In this document: positions 11,705 to 22,901 of the stretch, one piece after another
How positions within the stretch are numbered: position 1 is the stretch's first letter
Layout of the letters: the number at the start of each line of letters is the position of its first letter
NCBI GenBank assembly: GCA_015499995.1
Contig: JADNRV010000292.1
Coordinates: 1-61,153, forward strand
Source: Flammula alnicola
Lineage: Eukaryota > Basidiomycota > Agaricomycetes > Agaricales > Strophariaceae
DNA length: 61,153 nt
Reading direction: 5' to 3'
The notes under the pieces: model-generated
What the model was told of the DNA's origin: nothing
What the model saw: the letters and a program-made list of their open reading frames with translations, nothing else
The model's database searches: none
Made by a program: the position numbers and the translations under genes

Positions 11705-12701
11705 GCATCCTGAATTCCGAGTCATGGGCCTAAACTTGAAAGCCTGTCATCTCGAGCCTATCTGGGCTATTCTGCCTCAAATTTCACATATAAAAGTAGG
11801 ATATTGTGTCCATTATTCTCTCAATGATTACTGTCCTTCAATCGTGTCGAGCTTCGTGCTCGAGTGACTTTCAAGGTGTTAGACCTTTACCAACTTTAGC
11901 CCCGAAATAAAAATATGATTTGTTCTTGTGCCGTCCAAGAGCGCCGCTGCCATGACTTAACGTCTGTCTCACGGAGATTTATCAGGATTACAAGGAGCCA
12001 CAAGGCCTCTTCGCCTGTGAAGATTGTGCTCAATAGAGCACGGCCGCAGTGAGTAGGTGTGCTCAGTCTCATGCCAATTGCCAATTTAAACTTCGTGAGA
12101 TCTGTCAGAATTACGGGGACCCACACGCCCGATCAGACCTCCCAAAAAAAATGTACGAATGGAGACAGTGACGCGAAAAAATACCACAAATACTTACAGG
12201 TAATTCGCCCTCGGTGTTTGAGAGCGCCTGCAAAAAAGAATGTCTAAACTTATAGGTTTGCCGAACATGTGGACAACACGAGGTAGGTTTCCCGCCCTTC
12301 TGCGGTCCTTGGCCCTACTTGCTCCTGTAAAATTTCCCCAACAAAGAAATGTTCTTAACAAAAGGAAGGAAGAGCGCGGAATTCGAATCTTGACTGTTTT
12401 CCGCGAATCGAGGTCAGAAGAAAAGGTTATTCAATATTCAAATATTCAACAGTCGCAAACAACTTCGAAGCGCCCAACTTCCATCGTCCCCATTGTTTGA
12501 AAATACTCTCAACACGTGTAGGAACCAACGTCGCGGCGTCGCTAATATATCCCACATCGGCCTGATGTCGATATCTTCCTCTCTTCCGGATATCCTTATC
12601 ACCCCTCACCGACTTCGCACGAAAGGCGTTCTACTTATCCCCCTTGCCGTCACACGTTCACCTCCTTATCCGACTCGACGCACCCCTCTTGCTCTCATAC
12701 G
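11705..12701. other. Intergenic / BTB-B upstream region
   Basis: Only short frames, with no family signal. An A-rich and then C/T-rich stretch toward 12600-12700 fits a promoter and 5' UTR for the BTB gene that starts at 12702. Confidence 0.4.
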
Positions 12702-13692
12702 ATGTCGCATTCTCGAAATAACAGTATTTCCCTTCTTGACCATCATTCCAAGTACTACATCGACGGCGCAGACCTCCACATCGTAGTACGCAAACCAGCC
12801 TGACACGTATTTGCATCTGCCGTACCTGACCGCCTGTTTCTTTCGTTCTTCTAGGCAGAGAGGACGCTTTTCCGCGTCCATGGGTACTTTTTTTCAAGAG
12901 AGTCACCCATCTTCAACAAAAAACTTAACCCGGCGTCTCCGGGAGACGTCAGGGAGGGAACGAACGACAACGACCCAATTATTCTGGAGAATGTGACTCC
13001 GGAGGAGTTTGAGAAACTTTTGTGGGTTTTTTACAACCCGTGCGTCTATGTACATCCTTCTTTTCTATCCTCCAGATACTTACTTTTCAACAGCAAATAT
13101 TCCCTATATGAAGCCAGCATCGACGACTGGAATTGCATCCTCAACTTAGCCGACCAGTGGGACTTCAACGAAGTCAAAGAGCTAGCCGTCCGCGAGCTGC
13201 ACAAGAAAAAAGACTTGGACCTCGTTACCAAGATGGCTCTCTACCAAAAATACAAAGTCGACCAAAGGCATCTCGTGCCTCTGTACGCGGAACTCTGCAG
13301 ACGCGACCACCCGCTCAACTTGGATGAAGCTCAAATCCTGGGCATCGAAGCCACCGTCCTTGTCAACAACGCTCGCGAACGACTTCGTGCTAATCCTTCC
13401 TACGAGGGCCGGAGCCCCTTACCTGAGGGTCTGGAAGAAGGCGACGTTTTCAGGGCTCTTGAATCGCAGATGGGCCTTGAGGAAGGGGCGACTGCTCGGT
13501 TCAGAGAGGAGAACGCAGCAGCATTCCCTGAATCAAGTGAGTAGTTCTGCACGTCTTCAACGTAGGTGTTGTTCTGATTATTTCGTGCCTGTTTCTCCAG
13601 CGGCCAACCACGTCAACCAGCTCAATCAACCTCGAGGGTCCAGAAAGGGCGGTCGCGGTGCAAGAGGTGACATTTCTCTTCTCTCGTGGTAG
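12702..13692 (+). CDS. BTB/POZ domain protein (BTB-B)
   Basis: Exons 12702-12785, 12855-13039, 13094-13536 and 13601-13692 give 267 aa. Exon 1 reads YYIDGADLHIVV. Exon 2 opens ERTLFRVHGYFFSRESPIF and ends LLWVFYNP. Exon 3 gives KYSLYEASIDDWNCILNLAD and the helical region through RSPLPEGLEEGD. The last exon is a short Arg/Gly-rich tail (GGRGAR). An alternative final intron (GTGACA donor within that tail, CTCAG acceptor) would end the protein a few residues earlier, at about 13730. Intron positions match BTB-A and BTB-C, and the next gene downstream is the close paralogue BTB-C, so the two look like a tandem pair. Confidence 0.85.
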
Positions 13693-14704
13693 ACAAATTT
13701 TTCTAATTTCTTCTATGACTCAGGATGAATCATATAGGCAGCAACGGCCCCAATTTCTTGAGATACTGATCCACGACTCTTAGCCTCATGAGTTTGACTT
13801 ATTGTAAATAAATGTATCATAGCAATGTTATAGTACGGCTGTATTGAAAATCTCTCGCTTTCTGCAGAAGCCTAGGCCGGCAACAACAGCAAGCCCTGTT
13901 CGATATGCTTCGTCGCCAGTTGGCCTTAGTTGGCCTCGAGTTGCATGCTGCGTCGACTCGGATCATTAAGGACATTTACTTGCTGCAAGGATTTTCGACA
14001 CCACGGATAGACCTACTTCGTTCGCCGAAAAACTGCATCGATCTCTTAGGGCCCCCTATAGAAGAGATTGATTATCATAGCACTCCCACATGTACGATTC
14101 CGATGCTTCCTTCAATAACGCCTGTCAGACTGTGCATCTGTCAGGCAAAGTGGGGTGGTGCTCTAGCAGCTCTACATACGTACGTAGTCGACCTGCAAGC
14201 AACTGCAGGTTCCCTGGTTATCCAACCCAGGGAGTCATCATAGGAGAATGTCGGAGGAACAATCTCCTGCGTGCGCGCCAATTTCATAAAAAAAAACGTA
14301 CATTTGCCGGCCCGGAAGCTGTTGGCGAGCTTCGCTCTGACAAAAACAATCAGGTTCTTCTTCCTCGCCGAGCTCGCTGTCTCCCACAATGGCCTATATT
14401 ACCTCAAAGTTCAGGACAATGCGACGGCAGTTACACAGCACAACAATGGGCGAAGTGTACGATTGGCTCATATCGCCGAACATCGTGACTTGCCCTGCCC
14501 CAAAAGTTGCCGCCGCCGCCTAACCAAACGCCTCATGTCGATCGGAACAAAATATGAGGGTCTGCGATAGTGCGAACATCGACAACGTGTTTTATACACG
14601 TGTTGTTCACCCTGACTGAAAAAGCAGAGCTTTCCATCGATATTTGTTCTCCCATCCCCCGCACCCCTCCTGTTCTCTAACGTCTCTTGCAAGACGTGGT
14701 CCCA
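13693..14704. other. Intergenic between two BTB genes
   Basis: ORFs of up to 132 codons (13905-14243, 14090-14488) overlap in different frames and have no recognisable domains. I regard them as chance. The region near 14600-14700 is C/T-rich, as expected for the BTB-C leader. Confidence 0.4.
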
Positions 14705-16104
14705 ATGGCCACCTCGAACCCGGATTCGAGCTTCTTGACGCTGACCCGGCATGAAACATACTATATCTCTGGTGGCGATTTATTCATTCTCGTGCGTCGC
14801 TACTTTATGTTCTGTGTTCAAAGCTATCTCAACAAATTATTGCCTACTAGGTCGACCACATCCAATTCAAGGTTCATAGATATTTCTTTGAACGGGAGTC
14901 CAAGTTCTTCTCTACCAAACTAGCGACACCTGTGTCTGCTGGTTCGCCCCTGCAAGGCTCTGGCGATTCTAACGCCATTATTCTGGAAAACGTAACTGCA
15001 GATCAGTTTGCTACTTTCCTTTGGGTTTTCTACAATCCGTGGGTGCAGTAGCTCTATTGCATTGTACGATTATTGATGTGCTGCTTATTTGCAGAAAGTA
15101 TTCGTTATACGAAGCACCAGTGGAGGATTGGGAGGTAATCCTGGCCCTCGCAAACCGCTGGTCGTTCGACGAGGTCAAGAGCCTGGCGATCCGGGAGTTG
15201 GAGAAGAAGGAAATGCCGGACGTCCAGCGGATCAAGTTGTACCATGAAAACAACGTGGACCGCAACTTCCTCATCCCCCGATATGCTGCGCTCTGCGAGC
15301 GTGAAGAGCCCCTGTCCCTGTCGGAAGGCATGGATCTGGGTATGGAAACCACGTTGATGATCGCCCGTGGCCGCGAGGAAGCACGATCTTCGCGATTGGC
15401 GAGCGGTGCGCGAAGTCCCCAGACACCCACCATCCACGGCGCGGATCTCCATGAAGTCATCCGCGAACTTTTCCAGATCGCCTCTCCTGGCACGGACTCC
15501 GAAGCGCAGGCCACCACCACCGGCATTACTACAGGTGCATTGGTATCGATATGTCGTCTCAAGTGTCTTCCATTTATCGCTAACATTTTTCCTTCTTTCC
15601 TTACAGAAGAAACCCCTAAAACAGCCAACGGTCATCCCTCTGGTCCGCCAGCCACCGCCAATACACACAACCCAGGAGACAGCACCCAAAACCCCCACGA
15701 CAAAAAAGGGAAAACAGGCGACACCAACGGTGCAACAATCGACAAAGGCGACGAAAAAACTGGCGACTCCAACGCTGGCGACTCCTCTCGTCCCGACACT
15801 CCCACCATCAAGCCCGGAAAGCAAAATAAAACAAACAACAAACCCGGCAAGCGTGGAAGCTGAGGCGGCTGTCGCTGCCCAGAGAAAGGGAGATGAGGGT
15901 TTCGGGGCGTCGGCGACGGGGAATGGTACTGGCCCTGCTGCCGAGCCGCCATTGGTTGCTCTTGACACTACCACCGCTGACGCGACAACTGGGGCCGATG
16001 GCGATTCGGCCTCGTCTCTTTTCTCTTTCTCTACTGGGCAGACTAGTAACGCAGGTCAAAACCCTTCGTTGCTTGGGGATGCGAGTCCTATAAATTGGGA
16101 TTAG
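14705..16104 (+). CDS. BTB/POZ domain protein with long Pro/Thr/Lys-rich tail (BTB-C)
   Basis: Exons 14705-14791, 14851-15038, 15095-15542 and 15607-16104 give 406 aa. Exon 1 has YYISGGDLFILV. Exon 2 has VDHIQFKVHRYFFERES and LWVFYNP. Exon 3 has KYSLYEAPVEDWEVILALAN. The last exon codes for a low-complexity Pro/Thr/Ala tail ending SLLGDASPINWD. A second donor eight bases upstream (after 15534, GTGCAT) uses the same acceptor but shifts frame, giving a Gly/Asp/Lys-rich tail that ends at 15863. Both tails are open, so alternative donors could make two isoforms. I prefer the longer one because its end looks more protein-like. The BTB core is confident, the tail choice uncertain. Confidence 0.82.
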
Positions 16105-16541
16105 GATTCCAGGGACACCCTCTAGCCTTTCTTTATAGAGTAGCAATTGCAACAAAAATTGTACATACTACCCGCGGATCTGCATCCTTTCCCCTACCCC
16201 GTGTATCGATATCATCCCAGTAAATTTGTTATCTTGTGAATTTTGCGCGAGTGCGAGGCATGATTCAGATGTGATGTGATTACCGGCTGAAGGGCCTCTC
16301 GCTTACACACAACGAGGAGAGCACATTACGAAGTTACCGTTTTCTGTGTCCGAATCATTGCCATCGAGCATAAGGTTGAATCTTCGACCCTGAAAATCTA
16401 AACCGGCCATTTCCCCTTGGCTTGTCCTAGTTCTTTCTCGCGGAGACAACGTCTGTTGCATTTTTGGAATGTCAACGTTCGAATGGATTCATGTATTTGA
16501 TAAAGTCCCCAAGATTAATAGTGTGCGGCTCAATTTTAATC
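16105..16541. other. Convergent 3' region
   Basis: The 3' ends of BTB-C (plus) and the next gene (minus) face each other here. No ORF of note. Confidence 0.4.
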
Positions 16542-16967
16542 CTATTTGGACATCTCTTTCCGTACTGCAAAAACAAAGTCAGACCATGTCCACAAGCCCG
16601 ACAACACGATCAACGACGCACATGATTCCAGATCCTGCATGTCCCATTTGCTAACCTCCTCATCCTCCGCAACAACAGGCTTCTTTCCACTGAATATATC
16701 ACCCCAAGTAATTTCTTCCTTGGGCGCCGCCGCAAGCTCAGCATCGCCAGCCGAAGCTCGTGCCAGCTTCTTCAGCCGTTCCAGTTCATCGGTCGAAAGC
16801 GGCTTGTTTGACTGTAGCTGTTGCTTTATTGATTCCAAAATTGATATTTGGGCTTGTACGCGGGATTTCTCATCTTCTGCCTTCTTCCGTTGGCTCACTG
16901 AGTTGATGGAAATGGAGGTGAGGGCTACGGAGTATAGGACATGAGGGAAATACGGGCTGAAGTGCAT
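16542..16967 (-). CDS. Small N-terminally anchored coiled-coil protein
   Basis: Two exons (16967-16622 and 16564-16542; 57-nt intron) encode 122 aa. The ATG at 16967 is followed by MHFSPYFPHVLYSVALTSIS, a short hydrophobic segment that could anchor the protein in a membrane or target a mitochondrion. Next comes a charged heptad-like coiled coil (AEDEKSRVQAQISILESIKQ, then LSTDELERLKKLARA) and a conserved-looking ITWGDIFSGKK block. The splice restores DLESLRKEMSK at the C-terminus. I recall no named family; it resembles short conserved basidiomycete proteins of unknown function. It is intact, with good coding character. Confidence 0.7.
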   Translation of the reverse strand: MHFSPYFPHVLYSVALTSISINSVSQRKKAEDEKSRVQAQISILESIKQQLQSNKPLSTDELERLKKLARASAGDAELAAAPKEEITWGDIFSGKKPVVAEDEEVSKWDMQDLESCASLIVLSGLWTWSDFVFAVRKEMSK

Positions 16968-17316
16968 TTTGGATTACATAATCCAACGCGCGATTTTTCA
17001 ACGCGGCTCGCTGATTAGGCCGCCTTAGGGCCTCGAGCTCTCTTCCTCTCTCTTCACTGCAGTCAGCGAACGACGTCAGTTTTCAGTGTCATTGCTTTTT
17101 TTTTTCAGATGGATTATCATTCGAGCCTTTCTCAAGCAAATCTTCGCATTTCTTTGAGAAAGATATTCAATAGTACTCTATGCATAATTCCTTGAGAAGA
17201 TATGCGACGAGGATTTCAATATAAGGAGAACACACAAAATCACAGCAAGCAAAGCAATCGTACCAATAAAATATTGGTAACGAACCTTATTGTACAAGAA
17301 ACCACAATGAATTCTT
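16968..17316. other. Short intergenic region
   Basis: This is the upstream region of the small coiled-coil gene and the 3' region of BTB-D. A minus-strand frame (17396-17178) contains a hydrophobic stretch (IGTIALLAVILCVLLIL), but it overlaps the BTB-D end in another frame and has no start of its own. Confidence 0.35.
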
Positions 17317-18105
17317 CTATTCTGGCCCCAGAACGTTTTCGAATGCTTTTCGTATGCGAGTTGCGGGATTGAAGCTGTATCTTCGAAGCTGGGCAATAAT
17401 CCTTTCTTCTCTCAAATCGCTGAGTTGTACTGCCATTTCCGTTCCCAGTTGATTGACTTCGTTTGCGCGAGGACCTTTATCTCGCGTGACAAGATCGACG
17501 CAGCCGGTGACGAACCATTCCGATATATGGTATTTTTCACCAAGCTGAATCTTGGTGATGGATTCCAAACTGCCGGGGGCGCCTAGTTTCTGGATGGAAA
17601 GATCTCGAAGACTCTGAAAATCCCACATGTGGGATAGCTCGAGGACAGATCTCCATTGTTCGACGGTGATATCTGCGTAGTCGAATGGGACTTGTCTAAC
17701 GAGAAAATGAAGTCAGTCTAAAGTTATGAGACGCCGTTGCCACTGTACGGCAAAATCACTTACAGGGGGTATATAACACTCAAAAAAGCCTGGAAATCTT
17801 TCTTGAGTATTCCCACTAATTCGAAGGGGTTGCCTTCGGAAGATCCCTCGACACTGGTGCCTCCAGGAGGAGGAAGCGTGAATGTGATAGAGAAGACTTC
17901 GTTTGCGGCGAAATGATGCTTTGGTACTTGAAATATACTATCTTCGACCTCCATGTCATCTCGTCGCATCAGTTGTTCTGGAAGTACAAGGAAAACAAGC
18001 CGGACGTACTTTGAAGAACACAGATTCAAGGAAGTATGTTTCATCTCTTGAAGTGGATGAGACAGGCGAGGTAGATGCAGAAGACTTGTTGCCTGTGGGC
18101 GCCAT
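17317..18105 (-). CDS. BTB/POZ domain protein (BTB-D)
   Basis: Exons on the minus strand, 18105-18010, 17948-17764 and 17695-17317, give 219 aa. Exon 1 is a Ser/Thr-rich leader ending DETYFLESVFFK. Exon 2 opens VEDSIFQVPKHHFAANEVF, the BTB core of the agaric type, and ends LKKDFQAFLSVIYP. Exon 3 has VPFDYADITVEQWRSVLELS, then a helical tail ending ENVLGPE. Introns are phase 0 and phase 2, as in all BTB genes here, and exon 2 is 185 nt. It is closest to BTB-E at 36.4 kb (shared VED..F.VP opening). Likely a protein-protein interaction or ubiquitin-adaptor role, by family only. Confidence 0.85.
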
Positions 18106-18676
18106 GATGGTGGTAAGAACGAGGAATGCCTCCACACGTTTCGAAGCAGATGGAAGTGCTGATGAGGATAAGTCAATCTAGCTTTCATCGCGTCAGTGGA
18201 CGACTAAATTGGACTTTTCCCACCTTGAGGCAATTGTCAGGCCGACGAGTAACGGCATCCTGCGAAATGCAACGTAAGATATATGTATGGACCCTGATGA
18301 GACAATGCTGTTAGCTGCTTACAATAAGATGGCTTGATATTCGATCGCAAATTGGTCAAAGGAAGCCAAGAATGAATTGATATCTGGCCAATAATATACA
18401 AACGGCGTGGAGCGCGCACAGTACTTAAAGTCAAGAACTTTGCGCGGAAGTCCCTTTCTCTTAACGTGAATGGTGGTGCAAAGACATAAATATGGCGTAG
18501 ACGAGTCAGGCCAAGGCCGAACGGTAGCCTGAGGGAAGGAATAGTGGTCTGACAAGTAGGTGGTGGTAGTACACTGCCAGGAAGAAAGTCTCATAAGCAT
18601 GGAGCACGGTTTCAGACTGTTAAAATATCTCACAATCTTAAATGTTTCAACGAAAAGTGGGGCATTCGTACTGGTA
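18106..18676. other. Intergenic
   Basis: Holds the promoter of BTB-D and the 3' region of the next minus-strand gene. A 181-codon minus frame (18864-18319) runs through here but overlaps the spliced membrane-protein gene in another frame and looks non-coding. Confidence 0.35.
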
Positions 18677-19302
18677 TCATGAGGTCGAGGTGGTGGGTTT
18701 CGAGCGCCTCGTGGCGCAAAGTTTAGGTATCGACGTTGTCTCTGTAACTTGCGGGAGTACCGGAGGATATTGGATAGGTAACACGCGACCTGGTGTCCCG
18801 TACATATTGTCATCTTGACAAGGACAAGGCGTATGCTTAGTAGGCGAGGCTTTATACCAGTCATGTATGAGCCATTCCTGTTGAAAAGTCATCTTATTAT
18901 GAGGCGTGAATGAATGGATGCTGAGAGATAACAACTTACGAGAGTAATCCGCTCTTCATATGTACGACCTCCTCTTCGTTTACCCCCTTTATTTCCCGTA
19001 AGCATATCGAGGCTGTCGAGAAACATTCCCCATAGGAAGAGGACTATCAGAGCGACTGCGAAAGCTCTGATAAACCGTTTCAAGGGCCCTTCCGTGCGAG
19101 GGTGTGCGACAGGTTCCGGAACGTAGGAGTGCTGAACCACAGTCACAGATTGATATTGGTGAGGTTCTCGGGAGGCAGCGGCGTCATATGGCGGTGGTGG
19201 TGCTCCAGCTGCAGCCTGTGTCGTCGGATTGAGCTGTCCAGTTTTGAGAGGAGAGCGCTCGTCAGGAGAGTTGGGCTCTTCTGAGGGGTCGATGATGACC
19301 AT
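18677..19302 (-). CDS. Proline-rich single-pass membrane protein, related to N-termini of the DUF7330-like trio
   Basis: Two exons (19302-18940 and 18877-18677) give 187 aa. Exon 1 has a Pro/Ser/Ala-rich cytosolic leader, then KRFIRAFAVALIVLFLWGMF, a basic-flanked transmembrane segment. The start (MVIIDPSEEPNSPDERSPL), the PPPPYD-type motif and the R-F-I-R-A-F edge of the membrane segment resemble the gene at 27475 (RFLRAFLVAWLIWIL). Exon 2, by contrast, is unrelated to the ectodomain of that family and ends in a short Cys/Pro/Thr-containing tail. It could be a paralogue reduced to its anchor, or a gene with a misread second exon. The role is unknown. Confidence 0.55.
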
Positions 19303-19750
19303 TTACGTATAAACGAAGAGACAGGGTATTCAGAAAGTTGTGGATCGTTCTGGTCACCAGTATCGTCCCAGTTGATGACCCGGTTGAAGAGGAACAAAGG
19401 CAACTTCTGCTAAAACCGAGTCATTGTCAAACCATGTTTTATTTCATCTTGTGATCATCTAAATTGAGACCACGCCCTGATAAACCTTGATTGCTTTTTT
19501 GTTGGGGTATCTGGCATAGATGATAGATACGTACTGCGCATATGCATCGGCATTGGTATGCGGCGCAGCATGGACAGTGTGCTCGCCATCAACTTGAACC
19601 CGCTTTCGAACGACATGTTATAAAACGCCGAAAGAAGTGCAAGGTCACATTGTCACAAATATGTAAGGTCACGTGCAAGCTTTTTTTTTCTCTGTGTCAC
19701 ATGTGTCCTGGTCCATCGTTCGGAACGGCGACCAGGATCTAGTCAACGAC
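19303..19750. promoter_or_regulatory. Divergent intergenic region (membrane protein gene / KRI1)
   Basis: The two flanking genes are transcribed away from each other, so both promoters must lie here. A TATA-like ttataaaacg lies at about 19619, roughly 130 bases before the KRI1 ATG. No ORF is supported. Confidence 0.35.
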
Positions 19751-22428
19751 ATGAGCAAGTTGTTTTCTGATGACGAAGGATCGGTACACGGTGGCGACCA
19801 CCAGATCACAATCAATGAACACTATGCCAAGGCGTTTGAATACCGCAAAGAGAGGGAGGAATTAGAACGACGTACGTGCTTTCTCATTTCTCAGGGAGTC
19901 GGCTCATACAATTAATCTTTTTTTTTCCAAGTAAAGGCGAAATATGGATCTGATTATGACCCAGACGCCTCTGACTTTTCTACCGACTCTGAAAGTGACG
20001 AGTCGGAAGATGAGCATGGCGAAGAACTCACCCCCGCGGTCGATGCCGCCATCCTACGAACTCTGGCGCGTATTAAGAAGAAAGATCCAGCAATTTATGA
20101 CACTCAGAAAGATATCTTCGGAGGTAAGTCTTCTATCAAAGGATATGTTGAACTTTCTCATTAACACATCACAGAGGAGAAAGACAAAGTTGGATCTACA
20201 ACAAAACCCTCTGCAAATGGCCAGACGAAATCCAAGAGCAAGGTATTTGTTCTGCTGGGAGTTCCTTAACACGAAGTGCTGACCATCATTTCAGTCAAAA
20301 CCGGTTACTCTCCGTCAAGTGAACCTCGAGGCCATGCTGAACGCCTCACGCTCGCCGTCTCCAGAGGAAGAGCGCCGCCCGCTCACTCATGCCGAAGAAC
20401 AAGAAGCTTTGCGCAAAGAGACTATTGCCGCTTTTCACGGTGCTGTTGCCGAGACTGGCGACGATGAATTCCTGATTCCTCGAGAGAAGACGAAAGACGA
20501 ACGAGAGAGAGAAGAGGAAGAGTACCGGACTTTCTTGGAACGCGAGGTCGGAGATTTGAGAGAATTGGTGAGCGTGGATGGGAATGACGACAGCGAGGAA
20601 GAACACAGAATAAATGGCGAGGTGGATGAAGGGGAGCAGAAAGAAGAGAAGAAAGAAGGTGCCAGCAATGAGCCAAAGAAGAAGAAGAAGAAGAAAACGA
20701 AAAAGCTAGCTGGCGGGGGAGAACCGGAGACGGTGAAGAAAACAAAAGCAGAGAAAGACCAGGACTTCCTACTAAAGTGCGTTCATCCAATTGTCATGCT
20801 GTATCATAATGGCTCATTTCGGGATCTAGCTACATCCTAAATCGTGGCTGGATAGACCGCTCAGAAGGGCATGTACCCACCTACAATGAAGTGACCTCTC
20901 CTGCCCAGGAACGGCGCAAAAAGAAGGGCAAGTCCAAAGCCGAACCTCAAGATGTAGACTTGGAAACCATGAATGGCGAAGAAGGAGACGAAGAGATGGA
21001 TACAGGTCTACTCTCAGACACGTCCTTTGAGTCGCTCGCGTCCCACTTCGAGGCGTCGTACAATCATCGGTTCGAGGAGCCCGGTGCAGCGACTATACCT
21101 TCTTTCCCCCGTAACCTGCCCTCTGTCGTGCGTCGGCAAGACACGACCAGGAAAGACGCTAGAGAGAGGCGCAAGCAGCGCAAGGAAGAGGAACTGCAGA
21201 AGAAGAGAGAAGACGTGAAGCGCCTGAAGGCACTTAAGATGCGCGAGGTCAAGCGCAAGCTCGACTTGATCGGCAGGCAGGGAGGGCTGAAGAAGAACGA
21301 CAATGGTGGGGATGGCGAGGAGGACGATTTCGTGGATGAGGCTCTGAGGGAACTCGACCTTGAGGGCGAGTGGGATCCAGAAAAACATGACCGCCAAATG
21401 GCGGGCTTGTTTGACCGGGGTGCGGAGGCATTCGAAGACGAAGGCGATTTTGACCAGGACGAGGTCGATGACGGGGTCAAATACGACGAGAACGGCAAGC
21501 CTGTATGGGACGACGATGTTGACATTGGTGACATACCCATCTCGGATGACGACGCTAATATTGTCGTTGATGCCAACCCAAAGATAAGCAAAAAGGAGAA
21601 GAAGAAAAAGAAGAAGAAAAAGGAGGGCGAGGAAGATGGTGGCGTCGACGTCGATGCTATGGACGCCGATGTTGCACCACAGTTCGATGATGACGAAGAG
21701 TGGGATGGGACCGAAGAGATGCGGAAACGTAAATTCAACCAGTATATGGACGAAATCTACGGCCTCGATTTCAACGACATGGTACGCAAATTCTGTCTTT
21801 TTTCTTTCTCACTCACAAAGCAAATTGTATACAGGTCGGTGATCTACCTACGCGGTTCAAATATGTCCCTATTCAATCACAAGCTTACTCCCTGACACCC
21901 GCCGAAATTCTTATGGCTACCGACCAAGAGCTGAACGAATACATGAGCGTAAAGAAGTACGCGCCATATCGGCAAGAAAAAGCCGACCGACACCGGTGGA
22001 ATCCCAAAGCCCAAGAGAAGCTGCACGAACTGAAAACGAAGATCGGTGAGCGTGCAGGAACAACTTTCGCAAGCGGCTCTGGTGGGCGAAGGCATGTAGA
22101 AGATGGGCAAGGCGAGAAGGTGAAGAAGAGGATGGGCAAGAAGGAACGCATGAAGCTGAAGTCCGCGCTGGGCGAGGCTGCCGCTGCCGACGTGACTACG
22201 CACGAAGACGGACCCGAATCTACCGCAGTTTATCGTGATGGTCTCAACAATCAAAAATCCAAGAAGCGGAAGCGAGAGGAGGGCCAGGGTGGGTTGGACG
22301 AGGAGCGGTCCGTAAGACACGGCGATGGTTTAGAAGCCAATGGTGAGGGCGCCGAAAGCGCAGCCAAGAAGAAGAGAAAGCGACGACAGCGGAAAAAGGA
22401 GAGTGAAGGCGAGACTGCGCAGGCATGA
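19751..22428 (+). CDS. KRI1: KRI1-like ribosome biogenesis protein
   Basis: Six exons (19751-19871, 19932-20123, 20175-20242, 20295-20776, 20830-21781, 21835-22428) give 802 aa. KRI1 is a nucleolar factor that works with KRR1 in making the 40S ribosomal subunit. The N-terminus, ITINEHYAKAFEYRKEREEL then LKAKYGSDYD, is diagnostic, as are NYILNRGWIDRS in the middle and the C-terminal domain DFNDMVGDLPTRFKY with KKYAPYRQEKADRHRW. Long Asp/Glu-rich and Lys-rich tracts (eg KKEKKKKKKKK) alternate, as expected for a nucleolar protein. The start at 19751 fits the family; the open frame upstream is not needed. All introns keep frame and the gene is intact. Confidence 0.93.
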
Positions 22429-22901
22429 TTGTGATCTAATCTCTTGTTTTATTGACGTTGCGCAGCTATTGAACGAGTTGAATGGACCCTGCGCTGTGCA
22501 GAAAACCTCCCGCGAAGCATCACGGTGATGCAATACGGCTGCGCGGCTACTGCAGGTTTTTGAACACAAGGATCATGGTTGTTTCTGTTATCCGGCCATC
22601 CAGGGTCATCCGCATGTCTGGCTGTCTATTTCAACATTTCCAACAACTGGTAATTGACTGTATCATTCGAGGGGATTTGACTCAGCCGGGATTTATTTCG
22701 GTAATATTCCCATTGAGCGATGAGCACATGGTTGTGCAAACTGATAAAAATCCACCGTAAAACCCACCGTAAAACCCACCGTAACCCATCGCTCTGTGCT
22801 CTACTACAAATTCCAGAACTATTTAAAGGGCGTCCAATAACCTTTGCACAGCACCTTTCTAACGCTCTCTAATCGCATTTGTTTCCTCTGACCACTTCAA
22901 A
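22429..22901. promoter_or_regulatory. Intergenic / promoter of first DUF7330-like gene
   Basis: No ORF. It contains the triple repeat at 22752-22786 and an A/T-rich tatttaaagg element near 22820, about 80 bases before the ATG at 22902, plausibly the core promoter. Confidence 0.35.
22752..22786 (+). repeat. Three tandem 12-bp repeats upstream of the DUF7330-like gene
   Basis: The unit ccaccgtaaaac occurs three times in a row, at 22752, 22764 and 22776, the last copy being imperfect. It lies about 120-150 bases before the ATG, so it could be a protein-binding array or a simple slippage product. Confidence 0.7.

Noticed and set aside
15105..15974. 289-codon minus-strand ORF opposite BTB-C
   Set aside because: A shadow of the BTB-C coding strand; no family or splice logic.
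17178..17396. Short ORF with a membrane segment after BTB-D
   Set aside because: Overlaps the BTB-D end in another frame and has no independent start or promoter.
21064..21738. Long Ser/Phe-rich minus-strand ORF
   Set aside because: Antisense of the Glu/Lys-rich KRI1 exon; such composition is expected from the reverse strand.
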